From NCBI RefSeq assembly GCF_043195105.1, contig NZ_JBAFWO010000002.1: a DNA stretch of 64,000 bases. One strand, written 5' to 3'. Numbering within the stretch: position 1 is the first letter of the stretch; the number at the start of each line of letters is the position of its first letter. Positions 50,779-58,525 of this stretch are shown here, in pieces. Origin of the DNA: NCEH01 sp002257205 (GTDB lineage: Bacteria; Pseudomonadota; Alphaproteobacteria; Rhizobiales; Xanthobacteraceae). Position numbers and translations under genes: made by a program. Below the pieces are notes generated by a model. The model ran no database searches and was not told where the DNA came from. It saw only the letters and a list, made by a program, of their open reading frames with translations.

Positions 50779-51018
50779 ATGATGCCGACCACCATCCTTA
50801 TCGACGAGGCGCCGCGCTGCGTGGTGCGGCCCGTCGACACTAAGGACCTTCAGCGCTTCCTGCGTAACGCCAAGGCCTATCTGCTGGCGGAGCGGCCGGA
50901 CGGCAAGATCACCCATCGCTCGGCCGATGAAACCGAGCTGGCCCGCTGGCGCAACGCCCTGGCCTTGCACAAGGCCTGGGGCGGGGCGGACGAGGAATTC
51001 TTCGGCGTTCCGCTGTAA
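50779..51018 (+). CDS. Unrecognised 79-residue protein in the nif region
   Basis: 79 residues: ILIDEAPRCVVRPVDTKDLQ, LRNAKAYLLAERPDGKITHR and HKAWGGADEEFFGVPL. Soluble, one Cys. GGGAGA precedes the first ATG at suitable spacing; a second ATG follows directly. Ends 15 bases before the convergent haemoglobin gene. Function unknown. Confidence 0.62.
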   Translation: MMPTTILIDEAPRCVVRPVDTKDLQRFLRNAKAYLLAERPDGKITHRSADETELARWRNALALHKAWGGADEEFFGVPL

Positions 51019-51033
51019 GACGCACCCCCGCCT

Positions 51034-51462
51034 TTACGGGCGAGCGTGGCCGGAATCGTGCGGATTGTCGGCCTGGTTGCGCATCCAGTCGGCAAGCTTG
51101 GCGAGCGCGTCGTCGATCTCCCGTCGGGCGGCCTCGTCGTCGACGGTCTCCTCCAGCGCGCCGCGCATGCACGCCAGCCAAGCGTCGCGCTCCGCATTGC
51201 CGATCTTGAAGCCCATGTGGCGCTGGCGCAGGCGCGGATGGCCCTTTTCCACGGAATAGAGCTTCGGCCCGCCCGTCCATTCGCACAGATAGCGCTTGAG
51301 CAGAGTCTTTGTGGCCGAAAGATCCGGCGCATGCATGGCACGGATCTCCTGGGCCTGCTCCAATGTGTCCATCCGGCGATAGAAAGCTTCCACCAGGCGA
51401 TCGATGGTGGTCGCACCGCCGATGCGTTCGAACATAGAGAGTTGGACCGCCACGTCAGACAT
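51034..51462 (-). CDS. Group II truncated haemoglobin (TrHbO type)
   Basis: 142 residues. The family signature is plain: FERIGGATTIDRLVEAFYRR, YLCEWTGGPKLYSVEKGHPR and RQRHMGFKIGNAERDAWLAC, with the proximal His in the HMGFKI segment and the Trp of group II in RDAW. Group II globins bind oxygen or detoxify NO and peroxide. In a nitrogen-fixation setting it could lower oxygen near nitrogenase. Overlaps the end of the DUF255 gene by eight bases. Confidence 0.92.
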   Translation of the reverse strand: MSDVAVQLSMFERIGGATTIDRLVEAFYRRMDTLEQAQEIRAMHAPDLSATKTLLKRYLCEWTGGPKLYSVEKGHPRLRQRHMGFKIGNAERDAWLACMRGALEETVDDEAARREIDDALAKLADWMRNQADNPHDSGHARP

Positions 51463-53500
51463 GGCTCACCTCCAGATTTTGGCCCACGGGCGGTGCCTGC
51501 CGGCCCGAAAGGGCGAGTTGCAAGAGTTCCGGATCGGTGACCGGCAGCGAGCAGGTATCGCCGATGCAGACATAGGCGGTGGCCTTGCCCGAAATGCTCT
51601 CCTTGCCGTGCGCGGGATGACCGAGCGGGGTTTGCTCGCCCGCGCCCAGCACCCGCAGCACCCGGTTTGGGATGCAGCAGGCTTGAACGGCATCCAGCAA
51701 TTCCCGCTCTCCAGTGCCGGCGCGGATGACGATCTGCACGCTGTTGGCGAAGGCATCGAGGCCGCTGAGGAAGGCTGCAAGCGGTATCGCATTGCGCGCC
51801 ACCTCGCCGGCGAAGGCGCCAATCTGCCGTTCCGCGCGGGCGCGATATTCCCCCTTTCCTGTCAGCAGGAAGAGGGTGGAGAACACCTCCACCATCATCC
51901 CGTTGCCCGAGGAGGTCGCATGGTCGAACGCGTTGCGGATGCGCGCGATGAGACCGGGCGCATCCTGGGGCGTGAGGAAATAACCGCCACGCTCTTTGTC
52001 GCGGAACTGGGCTTCCAGATGCTCCACCCAGGTTTCCGCGCAGGCAAGATAATAGGGATCCGAACGCGTCTGGTAGAGCGTCAGGGCGGCCCGGCTCATG
52101 GCGGCATAATCATCCAGCAGGCCGGGATGGGTTCGCCCCGCGCACCAGGAATGGTGCAGACGGCCCCGTGCGTTGGTCATCTGCGCCAGGATGAAGGAGA
52201 ACGCCTGTCCCGCCGCCTCGATCCAATCTTCCCGGCCCAAGGCGCCGCCGGCGAGGCAAAGCGCGCTGATGGCAAGGCCGTTCCAATCGGCCAGGACCTT
52301 GTGGTCGCGGCCCGGACGCACGCGGCCGTCGCGCGCCGCGAGCAGCTTTTCACGCGCGGCGGCGAGGCGGGATTCTGTGGCAGGATCGGCAAGGTCCGGC
52401 TTCTCGGAGCGGTTGAGGATGCTGCGCCCCTCCCAATTGCCGATCCGGTGCACGTCATAATGGGCCTTGAAAAGCGCGGCCTCCGGACCCAGCACGCGCT
52501 CGACCTCGGCTGCGGTCCAGACGTAGAATTTTCCTTCCTCATGCTCGCTGTCGGCATCGAGGGCGGCGGCGAACGCACCGCCGTCCACGCGCATCTCGCG
52601 CAGCATCCAGGCGACGGTTTCCGTGATCCGCTCGGCATACAGGGGATTGCCCGTTTCCTGCCAGGCCCAGGTCAGCAGCTCGACCAATTGGGCGTTGTCG
52701 TAGAGCATCTTTTCGAAATGCGGGACGAGCCAGGCATTGTCGGTGGAATAGCGCGAATAGCCGCCGCCGAGATGGTCGTAGATGCCGCCTTGCGACATGC
52801 GATCCAGCGTCAGCAGCACGCCGTCGCGCAGCTTGGCCTTGCCGGTGCGCTTATAGCCGCGCCACAGAAGCGCGAGCACGGGGGATTGGGGGAATTTCGG
52901 CGCCTGCCCGATGCCGCCGTCCACCTCGTCGATGAGGTCCGAGAACTTAAGGCAGATCTCGTCCAATATGTCGGGGGTGAGCAGATTGTCCGGCGGTGGC
53001 TCGGACAAGCGGGCGAGGCCCGCGCGCAGCACTTGCGTGTTCTTCTCCACCGTCTCCTTTTGGCCGGAATAGACCTGCGCCGCGCGGCTGAGCATGTCGC
53101 GAAACGCCGGACGGCCATGGCGGCTTTCGGGCGGATAATAGGTGCCGCCCCAGAACGGCTCGCCCTTCGGGGTCAGGAACATGGTCAGCGGCCAGCCGCC
53201 GCGCTGTCCGAGCAGGGTGAGGGCGTTCTGATAGATGAGGTCGAGGTCCGGCCGTTCCTCCCGGTCCACCTTGATGGGAACGAACAGATCGTTCACCAGG
53301 GCGGCGGTTTCGGCATTCTCGAAGCTTTCCGCCGCCATGACATGGCACCAATGGCACGCGGCATAGCCGATGGAGAGCAGAATCGGCTTGTCTGCCGCCT
53401 GCGCAGCGGCAAGCGCCTCCTCGCCCCACACCTGCCAGTGGACCGGATTGTCCTTGTGCTGGAGCAGGTAAGGACTGGTTTCGCCCGACAGATGGTTCAT
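51455..53500 (-). CDS. Thioredoxin-domain protein of the DUF255 / YyaL (SSP411) family
   Basis: 681 residues. N-terminal thioredoxin-like domain with the CXXC centre in YAACHWCHVMAAESFEN, followed by an (alpha/alpha)6-barrel like that of N-acylglucosamine epimerases, with GGIYDHLGGGYSRYSTD and PHFEKMLYDNAQL. The cellular role of the family is not established. The typical N terminus (NHLSGETSPYLLQHKDNPVHW) fixes the start. Coupled with the truncated haemoglobin gene. Confidence 0.92.
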   Translation of the reverse strand: MNHLSGETSPYLLQHKDNPVHWQVWGEEALAAAQAADKPILLSIGYAACHWCHVMAAESFENAETAALVNDLFVPIKVDREERPDLDLIYQNALTLLGQRGGWPLTMFLTPKGEPFWGGTYYPPESRHGRPAFRDMLSRAAQVYSGQKETVEKNTQVLRAGLARLSEPPPDNLLTPDILDEICLKFSDLIDEVDGGIGQAPKFPQSPVLALLWRGYKRTGKAKLRDGVLLTLDRMSQGGIYDHLGGGYSRYSTDNAWLVPHFEKMLYDNAQLVELLTWAWQETGNPLYAERITETVAWMLREMRVDGGAFAAALDADSEHEEGKFYVWTAAEVERVLGPEAALFKAHYDVHRIGNWEGRSILNRSEKPDLADPATESRLAAAREKLLAARDGRVRPGRDHKVLADWNGLAISALCLAGGALGREDWIEAAGQAFSFILAQMTNARGRLHHSWCAGRTHPGLLDDYAAMSRAALTLYQTRSDPYYLACAETWVEHLEAQFRDKERGGYFLTPQDAPGLIARIRNAFDHATSSGNGMMVEVFSTLFLLTGKGEYRARAERQIGAFAGEVARNAIPLAAFLSGLDAFANSVQIVIRAGTGERELLDAVQACCIPNRVLRVLGAGEQTPLGHPAHGKESISGKATAYVCIGDTCSLPVTDPELLQLALSGRQAPPVGQNLEVSHV

Positions 53501-53691
53501 GGCTCCGCCGCTTCCCTTGCCGAAGATCTTCTCTGCTCAGGGCAAAGCAATTTGCTCGCCATCGCCGTGGAGCGTGGGAAACCGCAGGAATTTCCCCCAA
53601 TTCGTCCCTTGTTCCGAGTTCAGCGTGAAGGAAGCCCGACATAAAGACGTCGCATCTTCATCGCGGGGGCGTCAGCTGCGCCCGCTTGGCT

Positions 53692-53859
53692 CTATTCATC
53701 CATGCTCGGAAGCAAGATGACCTCCGCCGGAGCGCCGGGGCCATGGTCTTCCACGAAATCCAGCGCGTCGACGCGCGAGAGGCCGCCGTCGGTCTCCATC
53801 AGGACCACCGCGTCCTTCGGCATCTGCATGAGCGCATCGAGCAATTGTGCGACAGTCAT
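53692..53859 (-). CDS. 55-residue protein in the nif region
   Basis: A short gene beginning MTVAQLLDALMQMPKDAVVL and ending EVILLPSMDE. It starts within the stop of the upstream gene (ATGA overlap), strong evidence of a translated, coupled cistron. Acidic, soluble and without Cys. The alternating hydrophobic strand VVLMETDG suggests a small alpha/beta fold. Function unknown; too short for most gene finders. Confidence 0.68.
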   Translation of the reverse strand: MTVAQLLDALMQMPKDAVVLMETDGGLSRVDALDFVEDHGPGAPAEVILLPSMDE

Positions 53860-54218
53860 GATGATCCGCATCCCTCATTTTCCGCCGCCAGATCCGTTTC
53901 CGGCACCAGGTCCGCGCCCGGACGCGGCGCGCCGGTCTCGTCGAAGCTCAGGGCCGCCGGCTCCTCGTCCAGCATCACGATCTCGGCGCGCTTCAACCGG
54001 CCGTTGGGGTGGTAGGCATAGCGATGGGAGAGTTCCACTTCGCCGTAGACCACCTTGTCGAAGCCGCGCAGCACGCCAGCCGGATCGAAATAGGCGCGGA
54101 TGAACGTGTTGCGGTTGGACAGCGCATCCGCCTCGATTGCGTTGACCAGGGTGAAGGGCAGTTTCACCCCGGTATAGGAGACAAAGAAGCGGCAATGCTC
54201 TTCGGCCGGCTCCGCCAT
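53856..54218 (-). CDS. Small nif-region protein, possibly the DUF6156 family
   Basis: 120 residues: FFVSYTGVKLPFTLVNAIEA, NTFIRAYFDPAGVLRGFDKV and VELSHRYAYHPNGRLKRAEI. From memory this resembles a small family annotated DUF6156 found in nif clusters; the assignment is tentative. No Cys cluster or membrane segment. 22 bases downstream of the Rieske gene and overlapping the 55-residue gene. Confidence 0.65.
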   Translation of the reverse strand: MAEPAEEHCRFFVSYTGVKLPFTLVNAIEADALSNRNTFIRAYFDPAGVLRGFDKVVYGEVELSHRYAYHPNGRLKRAEIVMLDEEPAALSFDETGAPRPGADLVPETDLAAENEGCGSS

Positions 54219-54240
54219 ATGCGTATTCTCCCGCCGCCCG

Positions 54241-54699
54241 TCATTCCGGGTGGATCATGATTTCCATGGTTTCATCGAGGTCGCTGAAGGGATCGGGAAA
54301 GCCGTCGTCTTCCACCAGCTCGATGCCGCATACGCACACCTCCCCATCGACTACGGCCAAAGCGAGGGGCTCCAGATTCTTGCCTTTGCAGGGTCCCTTC
54401 ACGCAGGCCCCGGTATCGATTTCAAAGGTCGCGCCGTGCCGCCCGCACCGCAGGAATTCCCCATCGGGCGTGAAGAATTCACCCGAGCCGATATTCAGCC
54501 AGCGACCTTCGTGCGGGCAGACGTTCGAATAGCCGAAATAATCATTGGTGAGCGTACGCACGATGAAGATGGGAAAGGGGCGGGTCTCGCGGTTCTCCCC
54601 GGTTTCGACGACGCGGGACAGGCGGAACGATTTCACCCCGCCGGGCGCGATGCTCGACGCCGCGCAAATAACGAAAACCTGGATTTCCCCTGGAGACAT
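54241..54699 (-). CDS. Rieske-type [2Fe-2S] protein in the nif region
   Basis: 152 residues with one Rieske domain: first ligand pair in YSNVCPHEGRWLNIGSGEF (C-X-H) and second in LRCGRHGATFEIDTG (C-X2-H), separated by about 25 residues. Later Cys residues (GACVKGPCKGKN and GEVCVCG) are not usual Rieske ligands. No oxygenase catalytic domain, so it is an electron carrier. A nif-coupled Rieske ferredoxin may serve one of the nearby redox proteins. The start at 54699 is chosen by homology; its ribosome site is weak. Confidence 0.8.
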   Translation of the reverse strand: MSPGEIQVFVICAASSIAPGGVKSFRLSRVVETGENRETRPFPIFIVRTLTNDYFGYSNVCPHEGRWLNIGSGEFFTPDGEFLRCGRHGATFEIDTGACVKGPCKGKNLEPLALAVVDGEVCVCGIELVEDDGFPDPFSDLDETMEIMIHPE

Positions 54700-54749
54700 C
54701 GGCAAGCCCCTGCATCCCTTCGCGACGGCGTGGCCGCAGACGCCGTGCG

Positions 54750-55058
54750 TCAGATCGCGGACAGGGTGCGCGCACCCTGAAGCACCGGATAATTGTCGCG
54801 CAAAAGGCGTTCCAGCTTGCGGCACAAGGCGCTGTCCGATGCTGCGCCGGGCCCGACGAAATCGGTGCCTTCGTCCCAGATTTCGAAGAAGCAGTGCAAT
54901 TGGTCTTCATAAGCCGCATCGGGCACCACGGTGAGATCGTTGAGCCGTGCGATGCCTTCCGAGGAGACCTCCAGGCGCCAACTGCGGTCATCGGCGACCG
55001 AGGCCAGCAAGGCGCTGACATCGGCCGTGGTCCAGGGTGTTTTCAGGTCGAGGGCCAT
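54750..55058 (-). CDS. Unrecognised small protein in the nif region
   Basis: 102 residues beginning MALDLKTPWTTADVSALLAS, with WRLEVSSEGIARLNDLTVVP and QLHCFFEIWDEGTDFVGP. Acidic and soluble. First gene of a leftward run (this gene, Rieske, 53856, 53692). A poor -24/-12-like element (GGCATGCTTCATGC, 55143-55156 on the leftward strand) is about 85 bases upstream. Function unknown. Confidence 0.62.
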   Translation of the reverse strand: MALDLKTPWTTADVSALLASVADDRSWRLEVSSEGIARLNDLTVVPDAAYEDQLHCFFEIWDEGTDFVGPGAASDSALCRKLERLLRDNYPVLQGARTLSAI

Positions 55059-55209
55059 ACTGGTTTCTGTCGCAAACGCGACGCTCCCGGTCACATGTCC
55101 CGCACAAGTGGCTCCTGCACGGGGGAATGCCCCGATATTTGCATGAAGCATGCCGCGAGACGCCCGCAGGCGCGGGTCTGCCCGTTTCCCGACATGGCGA
55201 GGACGAACC

Positions 55210-55872
55210 ATGGCCCTGATGAAGTTCTATATGACGCCGGGATCTTGCTCCACGGGCATTCACATCCTGCTGGAGGAACTGGAGGAGGTGTTCGAGGTCA
55301 CGATCGTGAACCTGCCCGCCGGCGATCATTTCAAACCGGACTATGTCGCGATCAACCCAAAATCGACAATTCCGACCCTTGTGCGCGCGGATGGCTCTTC
55401 GCTCACCGAGGTCCAGGCCATCGCCTATTGGCTGGCGCGCAGCCGGCCGCGTGCGAAGCTCTGGCCGGAAGATGTGGAGCTTCAGACGCGGCTCGTGGAA
55501 GCCATGGCCTATGTGGTGGGAACGATCCACGGCCAGGGGTTCGCGCGCATCTTCGCGACATCCACCTTCGCTCGTGAGGTCGCGGAGCACGAGCGCGTGC
55601 GCCAACTCGGCCGGGACATCGTGTGCAAGGGCTTCGAGGTGCTGAACGCGGCGATCGGCCCAGGGCCTTATCTGGCGGGGGCCTTCTCGGCTGCCGATCC
55701 GGTGCTGTTCTATGTGGAATTCTGGGCCGAGAAGACCGGCATCGCTTTGCCGGAAAATCTCCTCGCCCATTACCGGCGGATGCTCGCCCGGCCCGCCGTC
55801 CAGCGGGTGCTGCGCGAGGAAGGGTACAACACCGCGGCGCTCGGGCATGGGGCCGCCGTTGGGGCGGCATGA
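55210..55872 (+). CDS. Glutathione S-transferase-like protein in the nif region
   Basis: 220 residues. N-terminal thioredoxin-like domain with MKFYMTPGSCSTGIHILLEE and the glutathione-binding segment NPKSTIPTLVRADGSSLTEVQA; C-terminal all-helical domain. GST genes occur in nif clusters of Azotobacter and several alphaproteobacteria without an assigned role. Divergent from the small-protein gene at 55058 across 151 bases with no exact NifA motif (nearest is TGT-N10-ACG at 55069). Confidence 0.88.
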   Translation: MALMKFYMTPGSCSTGIHILLEELEEVFEVTIVNLPAGDHFKPDYVAINPKSTIPTLVRADGSSLTEVQAIAYWLARSRPRAKLWPEDVELQTRLVEAMAYVVGTIHGQGFARIFATSTFAREVAEHERVRQLGRDIVCKGFEVLNAAIGPGPYLAGAFSAADPVLFYVEFWAEKTGIALPENLLAHYRRMLARPAVQRVLREEGYNTAALGHGAAVGAA

Positions 55873-55963
55873 AGCACGCGGGGAATGAGGTGTGTCGGAG
55901 ATGAGCCGCGCACGGATCTTGCATCGCGAGAGCGGGGCGAACGCAACGCTTTAAGGGATCGTC

Positions 55964-56248
55964 ATGAGCCAGATGTTTGTCGTGGAAGAACGCAATCAGG
56001 ACGACATGTCCCGCAAGGCCGGAATTTATCTCTACGGCGATACGAAGCTCTGGCTCGATGGGGACGTGGTGCACCGCGCGGACGGTCCGGCGATTATCGG
56101 GCCGGATGGGGTCGAGCGTTGGTACATCCATGGCAAGGACATGACCCGGGACGTGAAGACCTTCTTCTTCGACCATCGCTGGCCGGTGCAGAGTGGTCTT
56201 GATACGGCGGAGAAGATGGCCTTGTTCCAGGGCCAGTTTCTCAAATGA
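55964..56248 (+). CDS. Small nif-region protein with a MORN-like segment
   Basis: 94 residues. The centre reads LWLDGDVVHRADGPAIIGPD followed by GVERWYIHGKD, resembling MORN-type repeats (XGXXHRXDGPA...W). The rest is helical (SGLDTAEKMALFQGQFLK). AAGGGATC precedes the ATG. 91 bases after the GST gene, same strand. Function unknown. A terminator hairpin follows at 56348. Confidence 0.65.
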   Translation: MSQMFVVEERNQDDMSRKAGIYLYGDTKLWLDGDVVHRADGPAIIGPDGVERWYIHGKDMTRDVKTFFFDHRWPVQSGLDTAEKMALFQGQFLK

Positions 56249-56347
56249 GCCGCTGATCTTGGGCCTGTGTGGGCGGATGATGTATCTATCCGCCCCGCCC
56301 CGCGCCGTCAGGGCGCAATCATCGCAAAGCGGGCATGTTTACATGCG

Positions 56348-56375
56348 AAGGCTGATCCCTTCAGGGACCAGCCTT
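56348..56375. terminator. Terminator hairpin between convergent genes
   Basis: AAGGCTG-A-TCCC / GGGA-C-CAGCCTT with a four-base loop and TTAT tail on the + strand, in the 166-base convergent gap. A small hairpin GCATG-TTTA-CATGC precedes it at 56332. Confidence 0.7.
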
Positions 56376-56414
56376 TATCGCTTGGCAGACATGTGCGAGG
56401 GCTAAGTCCTGCCG

Positions 56415-56633
56415 TCAGGCCGCGCTTGAGATTGCTTCCGCCTTGAGGGTCTCAAGCTTTGCCTTCTCGATGCGGAACACCCCGCGTCCGCCCGAGAATG
56501 CCTGGTAGACATCGCCGGCGCGGTCGCTGAGCAGGTTGAACCAGTCCTGCGGGGTGAGACCGGCCGGGCGTTCGCTGATCTCGACCACCGAACCGTTCGG
56601 CACGAAGCGAGCATGGATAATGACGATTTCCAT
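56415..56633 (-). CDS. Unrecognised 72-residue protein at the end of the nifB run
   Basis: 72 residues: MEIVIIHARFVPNGSVVEIS, LTPQDWFNLLSDRAGDVYQA and RGVFRIEKAKLETLKAEAI. It is not NifT by sequence, although NifT is a similarly small protein often found in this position. 17 bases after the ferredoxin gene; GGAGGAAAAA stands before the ATG. Likely last gene of the long leftward nif run. Function unknown. Confidence 0.65.
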   Translation of the reverse strand: MEIVIIHARFVPNGSVVEISERPAGLTPQDWFNLLSDRAGDVYQAFSGGRGVFRIEKAKLETLKAEAISSAA

Positions 56634-56650
56634 TTTTTCCTCCTTGCCGG

Positions 56651-56953
56651 TCAGGAATCGAAGCCGAGCAGCTCGATCTTGATGTTTTCGGTGCCGAGCA
56701 CCTTCGCCTGGCAGGCAAGGCGCGACTTGGAGCTGACACCGACGATGGCATCGAGCTTCTCATTCTCCTCGCGGGCGATCTTGGACAGGCCTTTGCGGCC
56801 TTCCAGCACGAAGATATGGCAGCTGCCGCAGCTCGCCTTGCCTTCGCATTTGTGCGCGATGCCGATCTCCGCGCCGAGCATCGCCGCCAGCAGGCTGGAA
56901 CCTTCCGCGACATCGAAAGACTTGCCGGAGGGCATAACGGTAAGCGTGGTCAT
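56651..56953 (-). CDS. [2Fe-2S] ferredoxin of the nif region
   Basis: 100-residue ferredoxin of the adrenodoxin/Isc type: ligands in HKCEGKASCGSCHIFV (C-X5-C-X2-C) and LACQAKVLGTENI. Such a nif-linked ferredoxin may act in cluster assembly or, like the Shethna protein II type, in conformational protection; the sequence alone does not decide. The start is preceded by AGGAGAAG. 57 bases after the DegT-like gene. Confidence 0.9.
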   Translation of the reverse strand: MTTLTVMPSGKSFDVAEGSSLLAAMLGAEIGIAHKCEGKASCGSCHIFVLEGRKGLSKIAREENEKLDAIVGVSSKSRLACQAKVLGTENIKIELLGFDS

Positions 56954-57010
56954 TTTCTTCTCCTAGGCTTGATTTTGCGATATTGAAATCTACGAGTCCC
57001 CACCAGAATT

Positions 57011-58213
57011 TCAGTAGATCGCCGCGCCGGCGCCCACATTGATGGATGCATCCTTCATCGTGGCCACGATGAATTCGATCTGATCTTCGGTGAGATGGGT
57101 GTGGAACGGCAGGGCCACGGCCCGGTCGGCGAGCTTTTCAGTCACCAGCAGGTCGCCGCGGCGATACCCCATGTCCAGATAATGACGCTGCATATGAAGC
57201 GGATTGCAGTATCCGGCCGCCTCCACATCCTCGACCCGCAAGTCTTCGACAATGGCGTCGCGGCTGGAGCGCGAAAAGCGGTTTCCGAGATGCACCAGAT
57301 AGAGGAACCAGTTCACCTCGGTAACATCCGGCCCCACATAGGGATCCTTGATGCCCTCGAACGACGCGACATGCTTGTAATACAAGTGCTCGATCAGCCG
57401 CCGCCGTTCCAGGATCTCGTCGATGCGTTTCAACTGGGCAAGGCCGAGCGCGGCGGAAATGTCGCTCATGTTCGCCTGATAGGGCGCCGAGCCGCTCACC
57501 ACCACGGAGCCGCGCTCTTCCAACCCGTGCGCGCGATGCCGGCGCACGGTCACCGCAAGATCGATATCGTCGGTCACCAGCATCCCGCCTTCGCCGCAGG
57601 TGAGGGCGGAGGGCTGGGCGAAATCGAACACCGACATGTCGCCGAAGGTGCCCACCAGCTTGCCCTGATAACGCGAGCCGATGGCCTCTGTGGAATCTTC
57701 CAGCAGGACAAGGCCATGGCGCTGCGCGAGTGCACGCAGGCCTTCCCAGGCGGCGGGGTGGCCATTGGTGTTGGCGGCGATAATGGCGCGCGTGTGCGGC
57801 GTGATCTTCGCCTCGGCCTTTTCCGGCGCGAGCGTCCCGGCCCAATAATCGATGTCCGCGAATACCGGGCGGGCGCCGGCGAGGCTGACGGCGTGGGCGG
57901 TCTCGCGGAAGGAATAGGACGAGGCGATCACCTCGTCGCCCGGCCCGATGCCCGCGGCCTTCAGCGCAAGCAACAGGCCGATCGTGCCGCTTGGAACCGC
58001 GAGCGCATATTTGCGGCCGAGATAGGCGGCGAAGGCATCCTCGAAGGCGGTCACGCCCGGGCCGGCGGAAAGGCGCGGCGCCCGCATGGCGGCGTCCACC
58101 GCTTCGATCTCGGCCAGCGTAATATCCGGATCGGAGAGCGGAATCAGCTCCACCTCATCTTCACCGGCGGCGGCGACGTCGTCGCGTTCTTCGGAAAGGG
58201 CGGCCTCGGTCAT
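57011..58213 (-). CDS. DegT/DnrJ/EryC1/StrS-fold protein lacking the PLP-binding lysine
   Basis: 400 residues with a complete fold-type I aminotransferase layout: LPLSDPDITLAEIEAVDAA-like start, SAGPGVTAFEDAFAAYLG, ALAVPSGTIGLLLAL, GDEVIASSYSF, and VLLEDSTEAIGS with the cofactor-binding Asp. In ordinary members the catalytic Lys lies five residues before GEGG. Here the segment is FDFAQPSALTCGEGGMLVTD and that position is Ser (codon TCC). It therefore cannot form the usual internal aldimine. The gene overlaps 58210-58485 by four bases in the nifB run. A non-PLP or altered-chemistry role is inferred. Confidence 0.87.
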   Translation of the reverse strand: MTEAALSEERDDVAAAGEDEVELIPLSDPDITLAEIEAVDAAMRAPRLSAGPGVTAFEDAFAAYLGRKYALAVPSGTIGLLLALKAAGIGPGDEVIASSYSFRETAHAVSLAGARPVFADIDYWAGTLAPEKAEAKITPHTRAIIAANTNGHPAAWEGLRALAQRHGLVLLEDSTEAIGSRYQGKLVGTFGDMSVFDFAQPSALTCGEGGMLVTDDIDLAVTVRRHRAHGLEERGSVVVSGSAPYQANMSDISAALGLAQLKRIDEILERRRLIEHLYYKHVASFEGIKDPYVGPDVTEVNWFLYLVHLGNRFSRSSRDAIVEDLRVEDVEAAGYCNPLHMQRHYLDMGYRRGDLLVTEKLADRAVALPFHTHLTEDQIEFIVATMKDASINVGAGAAIY

Positions 58214-58485
58214 GGCATCGTCTTTCGGGCTGCGAGCACGATGCCGGTGGCGCGTTCCGGGTCCGTCGTGATCAGCACGCAATGATCGGCGGCATCCAGC
58301 AGGTGGACCTCGAACTTCGGATAGATTCGGAACGGGGTTTCAGTCACATCCGACGCATCGCACCGGGTCCAGGACAAATGCGGAAACCGCTTGCGCAAAT
58401 CCGCGAATACGCCCGCATCCGCGTCCACGGCTGAAAGTATCTGGTCGATCTGCGTCAAGTCGTCCGCTTTCAACGCCATGTTCAT
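58210..58485 (-). CDS. Small nif-region protein, possibly the DUF6129 family
   Basis: 91 residues: MALKADDLTQIDQILSAVDA, LRKRFPHLSWTRCDASDVTE and FRIYPKFEVHLLDAADHCVL. It resembles, from memory, a family annotated DUF6129 found in nif operons; tentative. The stop overlaps the start of the DegT-like gene (ATGA), so the two are translationally coupled and may act together. Starts at 58485, 58479 and 58509 are all possible. Confidence 0.65.
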   Translation of the reverse strand: MNMALKADDLTQIDQILSAVDADAGVFADLRKRFPHLSWTRCDASDVTETPFRIYPKFEVHLLDAADHCVLITTDPERATGIVLAARKTMP

Positions 58486-58525
58486 GATCCTGTGTTGGAG
58501 ATCTGACAATTTTATCTATGCAAAA

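Noticed and set aside
55069..55084. TGT-CGCAAACGCG-ACG in the gap before the GST gene
   Set aside because: One mismatch in the second half-site and no sigma-54 element at a fitting distance on either strand.
56415..56633. Identification as NifT/FixU
   Set aside because: Size and position fit, but the NifT sequence pattern is absent.
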